Made by a program: the position numbers and the translations under genes. The notes beneath the pieces are model-generated. The model was given only the letters and a program-made list of their open reading frames with translations, did not search any database and had not been told where the DNA came from. 7,423 bases of DNA, taken from positions 1 to 7,423 of the forward strand of contig JADHOK010000065.1 of NCBI GenBank assembly GCA_016779015.1, in the 5' to 3' direction. The stretch comes from PS1 clade bacterium. Its GTDB lineage: Bacteria; Pseudomonadota; Alphaproteobacteria; RS24. Of the stretch, positions 1-4,282 are shown one piece after another (positions within the stretch are counted from its first letter, which is position 1; the number at the start of each line of letters is the position of its first letter).

Positions 1-71
1 AAATTATCTTCATAGCGGTCATAACCGGCGCGGTCGTGAATTTTGAAACGGGCAATAATGTAAACGGTCAC
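1..71 (-). CDS. DUF1330-like protein, N-terminal 23 codons only (runs off the left edge)
   Basis: A minus-strand reading frame starts with GTG (complement of 69-71) and is open to the window edge. The visible product begins MTVYIIARFKIHDRAGYDRY, followed by EDN. An N-terminal beta strand of the type xVYIIAxFxIxD followed by a YxxY segment resembles the start of DUF1330 proteins, small ferredoxin-like-fold proteins of unknown function; I judge this by eye from 23 residues. The GTG start is well supported: the complement of 81-86 gives GGAGGG nine bases upstream, and no ATG competes. It is transcribed away from tRNA-Leu. The gene call is fairly safe; the family call is tentative and the biochemical role is unknown. 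Confidence 0.65.
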   Translation of the reverse strand, partial: MTVYIIARFKIHDRAGYDRYEDN

Positions 72-222
72 TGGCTTTCTCCCTCCATAACATCAAGTGG
101 ATTATCGTGACGCGTCGCAACGCTTTTGTCTATTTCATTTATGGCGATAATTTCTCTAAGGGAATTTTAAGCTGTTGCGATTATCTTCGCGTCTTTAGAG
201 TCTGGCGTTTCGGCTTGTCTCC

Positions 223-231
223 TGCTATACG
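223..231 (+). promoter_or_regulatory. Candidate extended -10 promoter of tRNA-Leu (and tig)
   Basis: TGCTATACG reads as an extended -10 element (TG-N-TATACG). The -35 region 17 bases upstream (TGGCGT, 203-208) is poor, which is tolerable for an extended -10 promoter. Transcription would begin near 237-239, giving a leader of about 12 bases before the mature tRNA at 250. The following GACGCCCC is a GC-rich discriminator, as often seen at stringently controlled stable-RNA promoters. It is supported only by motif and position. Confidence 0.4.
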
Positions 232-249
232 ACGCCCCATGAGTTTCAA

Positions 250-334
250 GCGGGCGTGGCGGAATTGGTAGACGCGCCAGATTTAGGTTCTGGTACTGAG
301 AGGTGTGGGGGTTCAAGTCCCTCCGCCCGCACCA
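250..334 (+). tRNA. tRNA-Leu (anticodon UAG)
   Basis: The acceptor stem pairs GCGGGCG (250-256) with CGCCCGC (324-330); A331 is the discriminator and CCA (332-334) is encoded. The anticodon stem CCAGA/TCTGG (277-281/289-293) encloses loop TTTAGGT, giving anticodon TAG (284-286), which reads CUN leucine codons. The T arm is GGGGG-TTCAAGT-CCCTC (307-323). The long variable region between the anticodon and T arms makes it a class II tRNA, as expected for leucine. Tig begins 40 bases downstream with no terminator between, so the two may share a transcript. Confidence 0.97.
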
Positions 335-374
335 AATATTAGCCCGCAGGCCAAGCGGGAATAAGAGGAAGAAA

Positions 375-1886
375 ATGAACATTACAGAAGTAAGCGCCGA
401 AGGACTGGCGCGCGAAATGCAAATCACCATTGCCGCCGCCGATTTGGCGAGCAAGCTGGAGATCAAAATCGACAGCATTAAAGATCAGGTTCAGCTCAAG
501 GGTTTCCGCCCGGGCAAAGTGCCGCTGGCGCATATTCGCAAGACATTTGGCCAGCAGCTTATGGGCGAGATTATTCAGGAAACGGTCAATGAATCGAGCC
601 AGAAAATGCTCACTGACCGCGATGAGCGCCCGGCCATGCAGCCCGAGATTAAACTGGTCGGCGAGGCCGATGCGATTATCGAAGGCAAAGCCGATTTGGT
701 TTACGATGTGACTTACGAAGTCATCCCGCCGATTGAGCTGACCGATTTCTCTAAACTGAAACTTGAAAAGCCGGTGGTCGATGTCGACGAGGCCCGCGTT
801 GATGAAGCGTTGGAACGCCTCGCTGCGACGCGCAAGGATTTTGCCCCGCGCGCCAAAACCGCCAAGGCCAAGGAAGGCGACCGCGTGAAGATTGACTTTA
901 TCGGCCGCATTGATGGCGAAGCTTTTGAGGGCGGTACCGGTGAAGGTTTTGACCTCGAGCTTGGTTCGGGTCAGTTCATCCCCGGTTTTGAAGAGCAGCT
1001 TATCGGCACCAAAGCCGGCGACAAAAAAGATGTCGAGGTCAATTTTCCGGAAGAATATGGCGCTGCCGAATTAGCCGGCAAAGCGGCGGTGTTTGAATGC
1101 ACTGTTCACGAAGTCAGCGAGCCGAAGGACGCCGAGATTAATGAAGAATTCGCAACCTCTCTGGGCATGGAAAGCCTCGAAAAGTTGAAAGACGCAATGC
1201 GCGAGCAAATCGGTCAGGATTACGATCAAATGTCGCGCGGCCATATGAAAAAAGGCCTGCTCGACCAGCTGTCAGACAGCCATGATTTTGACCTGCCGCC
1301 AAGCATGGTCGAGATGGAATTCAATCAGATTTGGCATCAATTTGAGCACGAACTTGAAAACAACCAGCAAAAACTGGAAGACCTCGACGAGAGCGAAGAA
1401 GAGTTGCGGGCTGAGTATCGGGCCATTGCCGAGCGCCGTGTGCGCACCGGTTTGGTGCTGGCCGAGGTCGGCAGTAAAAATGAAATTCAGGTGACGCAGG
1501 AAGAAATGAACCAGGGGTTGATGCAGCGTGTGCAACAATTCCCCGGTCAGGAACAGCAAGTGTTCGAATATTTCCAGCAAAATCCGGAAGCGATGGCGCA
1601 AATCCGCGCGCCGATTTTTGAAGAAAAAGTCATCGATTTCATCTGCGAGCTGGCCAGCGTCAGTGACAAGAAAGTTTCTTTGGAACAGCTGATGACGGAG
1701 CCGGGCGCTGAAGAAGCCGAAGCTCCGAAAAAAGCCAAACCTAAAAAAGCACCGGCCAAAAAAGCTGCTGCCAAAAAAGCACCCGCCAAGAAAGCGCCCG
1801 CTAAGAAAGCCGCCGCCAAAAAACCGGCCGCGAAAAAAGCACCGGCTAAGAAAGCGGCTGCTAAAAAGGACGCAGATAAGAAGTAA
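375..1886 (+). CDS. tig: Trigger factor, ribosome-associated chaperone with FKBP-type PPIase domain and H1-like lysine-rich tail
   Basis: 503 residues. Trigger factor docks at the ribosomal exit tunnel (protein L23) and shields nascent chains. The N-terminal ribosome-binding domain carries the signature GFRPGKVP at residues 43-50, exactly where E. coli has it. An FKBP-like peptidyl-prolyl isomerase domain spans about 167-247 (GSGQFIPGFEEQLIG at 197-211). The helical, SurA-like chaperone domain runs from about 250 to 450. Residues 451-503 form an extra tail with 23 lysines among alanine and proline, with KK repeating every five residues. E. coli trigger factor is 432 residues and lacks such a tail; shorter Lys/Ala tails occur, as far as I recall, in some alphaproteobacterial homologues. 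ATG 375 is chosen because GAGG (365-368) lies six bases upstream and MNIT matches the family start; the frame stays open upstream only into tRNA-Leu. No own promoter was recognised. Confidence 0.97.
   Translation: MNITEVSAEGLAREMQITIAAADLASKLEIKIDSIKDQVQLKGFRPGKVPLAHIRKTFGQQLMGEIIQETVNESSQKMLTDRDERPAMQPEIKLVGEADAIIEGKADLVYDVTYEVIPPIELTDFSKLKLEKPVVDVDEARVDEALERLAATRKDFAPRAKTAKAKEGDRVKIDFIGRIDGEAFEGGTGEGFDLELGSGQFIPGFEEQLIGTKAGDKKDVEVNFPEEYGAAELAGKAAVFECTVHEVSEPKDAEINEEFATSLGMESLEKLKDAMREQIGQDYDQMSRGHMKKGLLDQLSDSHDFDLPPSMVEMEFNQIWHQFEHELENNQQKLEDLDESEEELRAEYRAIAERRVRTGLVLAEVGSKNEIQVTQEEMNQGLMQRVQQFPGQEQQVFEYFQQNPEAMAQIRAPIFEEKVIDFICELASVSDKKVSLEQLMTEPGAEEAEAPKKAKPKKAPAKKAAAKKAPAKKAPAKKAAAKKPAAKKAPAKKAAAKKDADKK
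1728..1883 (+). repeat. 15-base periodic coding repeat in tig (eleven KK dyads)
   Basis: The 3' end of tig consists of units of the form KKAPA or KKAAA. A Lys-Lys codon pair starts at 1728 and recurs every 15 bases to 1878, eleven times without a break in register, and the last pair is the C-terminus of the protein. Codons vary between units (AAAAAA or AAGAAA; GCC, GCT, GCG or GCA), so the units are not fresh copies and the periodicity appears to be held at protein level. Similar PAKKA-type repeats occur in histone-H1-like and mycobacterial HupB tails that bind nucleic acid. Confidence 0.9.
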
Positions 1887-1918
1887 AATCAGCCCGCGGC
1901 ATTTTGCTTCGTTTAATA

Positions 1919-1949
1919 CTTGGCGTTCGGCACAAAACACCCCACATTA
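1919..1949 (+). promoter_or_regulatory. RpoH (sigma-32)-type heat-shock promoter of clpP
   Basis: CTTGGC (1919-1924), a 17-base spacer, then CCACAT (1942-1947) followed by TA. The alphaproteobacterial RpoH consensus is close to CTTGAA-N17-CCATAT. The same octamer CCACATTA at the same spacing precedes lon in this window, which supports both. Transcription would begin around 1954-1956, giving a leader of about 20 bases ending in the clpP ribosome binding site. The tig stop lies just upstream, after which only a weak hairpin is visible (GCC-CGC-GGC, 1892-1900, flanked by AAAAT and ATTTT). Confidence 0.6.
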
Positions 1950-1962
1950 AGTGGCAGCCAAG

Positions 1963-1968
1963 AAGGAG
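1963..1968 (+). promoter_or_regulatory. clpP ribosome binding site that fixes the start
   Basis: AAGGAG lies six bases before ATG 1975. An in-frame GTG at 1951 would place this site inside the coding region, and it lies at or before the expected transcription start of the promoter at 1919-1949. The ATG is therefore preferred. Confidence 0.8.
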
Positions 1969-1974
1969 AAGAGC

Positions 1975-2628
1975 ATGCACGATCCGGTCGATACATATAT
2001 GAATACACTGGTCCCCATGGTGGTGGAGCAATCCAGCCGTGGTGAGCGTGCTTTCGATATTTATTCACGCTTATTGAAAGAACGGGTGATTTTCGTCACC
2101 GGCGGTGTCGAAGATTATATGGCCAGCCTGATTACGGCGCAGCTCTTGTTCCTTGAGGCGGAGAATCCGAAAAAAGAGATTTCTATGTATATCAACTCGC
2201 CGGGCGGGGTGGTGACTTCGGGCATGGCGATTTACGACACCATGCAATATATTCGCGCACCGGTGGCCACGCTGTGCATCGGTCAGGCCGCCTCTATGGG
2301 GTCGCTGCTGCTGGCGGCGGGCGAAAGCGGTATGCGTTTTGCTCTGCCCAATGCGCGCATTATGGTGCATCAGCCTTCGGGCGGTTTTCAGGGGCAAGCG
2401 TCTGATATTGAACGCCACGCGCAAGAAATTCTCGATATGCGCGCGCGCCTCAATAAAATTTATGTCGAGCACACCGGCCAGACGTTGCGCAAAATCGAAG
2501 ACGCGCTGGAGCGCGACACTTTCATGACTGCCGATCAGGCAAAGGATTTTGGCCTCGTTGATGAGGTGACCACCAAGCGCACGGATGACCCTAAGGACGA
2601 CGCTAATGGCGGCGGCAAATCCGACTAA
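1975..2628 (+). CDS. clpP: ATP-dependent Clp protease proteolytic subunit ClpP
   Basis: 217 residues from ATG 1975. ClpP forms the 14-subunit serine protease barrel in the cytoplasm that degrades substrates unfolded by ClpX or ClpA. The triad is complete: Ser107 in GQAASMGS (103-110), His132 in HQPSGG, and Asp181 in ERD; spacings of 25 and 49 residues match E. coli Ser111/His136/Asp185. The oxyanion-strand motif SPGG is at 75-78. The N-terminus lacks a long propeptide; processing cannot be judged. The C-terminus carries an acidic/glycine tail after residue 200 (KRTDDPKDDANGGGKSD), about ten residues longer than in E. coli. The RpoH-type promoter directly upstream suggests heat induction; clpX follows after 100 bases and is probably cotranscribed. 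Confidence 0.98.
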   Translation: MHDPVDTYMNTLVPMVVEQSSRGERAFDIYSRLLKERVIFVTGGVEDYMASLITAQLLFLEAENPKKEISMYINSPGGVVTSGMAIYDTMQYIRAPVATLCIGQAASMGSLLLAAGESGMRFALPNARIMVHQPSGGFQGQASDIERHAQEILDMRARLNKIYVEHTGQTLRKIEDALERDTFMTADQAKDFGLVDEVTTKRTDDPKDDANGGGKSD

Positions 2629-2690
2629 TGCGCGATAGACTTGCGCTTTTGACCGCGCTTGTGGTGAAGTGAGAAATCGAATCAGAACCG

Positions 2691-2712
2691 CAGCCCTTTT
2701 TATGACGGGCTG
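2691..2712 (+). other. Small hairpin in the clpP-clpX spacer
   Basis: CAGCCC (2691-2696) can pair with GGGCTG (2707-2712) around a ten-base loop that contains a T run. It ends four bases before the clpX ribosome binding site (AAAGGA, 2716-2721). The T run lies in the loop rather than after the stem, so it is not a terminator; it could influence RNA processing or clpX translation, or be chance. Confidence 0.25.
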
Positions 2713-2728
2713 ATGAAAGGACTGAATT

Positions 2729-4030
2729 ATGAGTAAAGTTGGCAGTAGCAGCGATAGCAGCGGCGGCAGCGGTAGCGACAGCAAAAGCACGCTCTATTGC
2801 TCATTCTGCGGCAAAAGCCAGCACGAAGTCCGTAAGCTGATTGCGGGCCCGACCGTGTTCATCTGCGATGAATGCGTTGAATTGTGCATGGATATTATCC
2901 GTGAGGAAAGCAAAGCCTCTCTGGTGAAAACCGATGATGGCGTGCCGACCCCGGGTGAAATCCTTGAAGTGCTGGATGATTATGTTATCGGGCAATCGCA
3001 TGCCAAACGGGTGCTTTCTGTGGCCGTTCATAATCACTATAAGCGTCTCAATCACGCGCAAAAAAATGCCGATGTGGAACTGTCCAAGTCGAACATTTTG
3101 CTGGTTGGCCCGACCGGTAGCGGCAAGACGCTGCTGGCGCAAACGCTGGCGCGCATCCTCGATGTGCCGTTCACCATGGCCGACGCCACGACGTTGACCG
3201 AAGCCGGTTATGTCGGTGAGGATGTTGAGAATATCATTTTGAAGCTGCTGCAATCTGCCGATTATAATGTCGAGCGGGCGCAGCGCGGCATTGTCTATAT
3301 TGACGAGGTCGATAAAATCAGTCGCAAGTCCGACAACCCGTCCATCACCCGCGATGTGTCGGGTGAGGGCGTGCAGCAGGCTTTGCTTAAAATTATGGAA
3401 GGCACGGTCGCGTCGGTGCCGCCGCAAGGTGGGCGCAAGCATCCGCAGCAGGAATTCCTGCAAGTCGATACGACCAATATTCTGTTTATTTGCGGTGGCG
3501 CGTTTGCCGGTCTGGAGCGGGTTATCTCGCAACGGGGCAATGAGACCTCAATCGGCTTTAACGCCAAAGTTGATATGCCCGAAGAGCGCAATACCGGGGA
3601 GCTGCTGAAAGAGTTGGAGCCGGAAGACCTGCTGAAATTCGGTTTGATACCCGAATTTGTCGGTCGCTTGCCGGTGCTGGCAACGCTCGAAGACCTCGAT
3701 GAGAACGCGCTGGTGACGATTTTGAGCCAGCCGAAAAATGCGCTGGTCAAACAATATCAGCGCCTGTTCGACATGGAAGACAGCAAGCTGACCTTCCAAG
3801 ATGACGCGCTGCTGGCGGTGGCGCGCAAAGCCATTGATCGCAAAACCGGTGCGCGCGGTTTGCGCTCGGTAATCGAGGGTATTCTGCTCGACACCATGTT
3901 CGAATTACCGGGCATGGATGGCGTTGAAGAGGTGGTCATCAGCAAGGAAGTTGTCGAAGGCACAGCCAAGCCGCTTTACATCTATGCCAAGAAAGAAGAC
4001 GAGGCGGCGAGCGCGCCTTCTGCGTCTTAG
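2729..4030 (+). CDS. clpX: ATP-dependent Clp protease ATP-binding subunit ClpX
   Basis: 433 residues. ClpX is the hexameric AAA+ unfoldase that feeds substrates to ClpP. The zinc-binding domain has Cys24, Cys27, Cys46 and Cys49, spaced as in E. coli but nine residues later because of a Ser/Gly/Asp-rich lead (residues 5-20). The AAA+ core shows Walker A GPTGSGKT (127-134), pore loop GYVG (160-163), Walker B IVYIDEVDK (188-196), RKH loop (236-238), the IGF loop that docks onto ClpP (275-277), arginine finger Arg313 in FVGRLP, and sensor-2 GARGLR (374-379). All functional elements are present. ATG 2729 has AAAGGA seven bases upstream. A weak sigma-70-like pair (TTGACC 2649, AGAAAT 2672) lies in the spacer, but readthrough from clpP is the simpler source of transcript. 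Confidence 0.98.
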   Translation: MSKVGSSSDSSGGSGSDSKSTLYCSFCGKSQHEVRKLIAGPTVFICDECVELCMDIIREESKASLVKTDDGVPTPGEILEVLDDYVIGQSHAKRVLSVAVHNHYKRLNHAQKNADVELSKSNILLVGPTGSGKTLLAQTLARILDVPFTMADATTLTEAGYVGEDVENIILKLLQSADYNVERAQRGIVYIDEVDKISRKSDNPSITRDVSGEGVQQALLKIMEGTVASVPPQGGRKHPQQEFLQVDTTNILFICGGAFAGLERVISQRGNETSIGFNAKVDMPEERNTGELLKELEPEDLLKFGLIPEFVGRLPVLATLEDLDENALVTILSQPKNALVKQYQRLFDMEDSKLTFQDDALLAVARKAIDRKTGARGLRSVIEGILLDTMFELPGMDGVEEVVISKEVVEGTAKPLYIYAKKEDEAASAPSAS

Positions 4031-4082
4031 ATTATGGTTTTTGGCGCTGTCCAAACGGCGGTGCGATTGTAAATATGCTTAA

Positions 4083-4108
4083 AAATGGCGGCTCCGAGGC
4101 CGCCATTT
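4083..4108 (+). terminator. Hairpin terminator after clpX
   Basis: AAATGGCGGC (4083-4092) pairs perfectly with GCCGCCATTT (4099-4108) around the loop TCCGAG, followed by CTTGCTT. The ten-base-pair stem is GC-rich at its top; the U tract is short and interrupted, so termination may be partial. It separates the clpP-clpX unit from lon, which has its own promoter. Confidence 0.7.
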
Positions 4109-4170
4109 CTTGCTTATCGCGTTAATTATTCAGTTACCCATTTTGTCGCAGAGTGTTTTTAAGCTGTGGC

Positions 4171-4201
4171 ATTGAAAAGCATGTGGAAGACCACCACATT
4201 A
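4171..4201 (+). promoter_or_regulatory. RpoH (sigma-32)-type heat-shock promoter of lon
   Basis: ATTGAA (4171-4176), a 17-base spacer, then CCACATTA (4194-4201). The -35 box has the TTGAA core of the RpoH consensus, and the -10 octamer and spacing are identical to those in front of clpP. Transcription would begin near 4206-4208, leaving a leader of about 75 bases. lon is a known RpoH target in E. coli and other proteobacteria. Confidence 0.55.
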
Positions 4202-4225
4202 CTATTGAACAGCGTTTTGGAATCG

Positions 4226-4243
4226 CGGGTTACTGAAAGCCCG
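4226..4243 (+). other. Hairpin in the lon 5' leader
   Basis: CGGGTT (4226-4231) pairs with AGCCCG (4238-4243, one G-U pair) around loop ACTGAA. It sits in the middle of the predicted leader and does not sequester the weak ribosome binding site (GGAAAG, 4268-4273). It could protect the leader or be part of a larger fold; no ROSE or fourU thermometer motif was recognised. Confidence 0.3.
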
Positions 4244-4282
4244 TATCTTGCGTAATGCGCGTCTAATGGAAAGTTGGAAAAA

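Noticed and set aside
303..374. Upstream extension of tig by 24 codons
   Set aside because: It would start inside tRNA-Leu; ATG 375 has a ribosome binding site and matches the family N-terminus.
167..478. Minus-strand frame of 103 codons with the segment GRRDLNPHTSQYQNLNLARLPIPPRP
   Set aside because: This segment is the antisense translation of tRNA-Leu, a well-known artefact in protein databases. The frame also overlaps the start of tig.
1885..1905. Hairpin just after the tig stop as a terminator
   Set aside because: Only three G-C pairs with a three-base loop plus an A/T flank separated by a bulge; too weak to call.
1272..1940. Minus-strand frame of 222 codons rich in Phe/Gly/Cys repeats opposite the tig tail
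   Set aside because: The repeats are the shadow of the AAA/GCC-rich lysine-alanine codons on the other strand; it has no family resemblance and overlaps a certain gene.
2071..2790. Long minus-strand frames opposite clpP, clpX (2801-3532) and lon (4202-5065)
   Set aside because: Each is wholly or mostly antisense to a highly conserved gene and shows no recognisable domain; they are shadows caused by codon composition.
4247..4275. A second CTTG (4247-4250) close to lon as an RpoH promoter
   Set aside because: The position 17 bases downstream reads AAAGTT, with no resemblance to a CCAnAT box. The CTTG elements in the clpP-clpX spacer (2640, 2658) fail in the same way.
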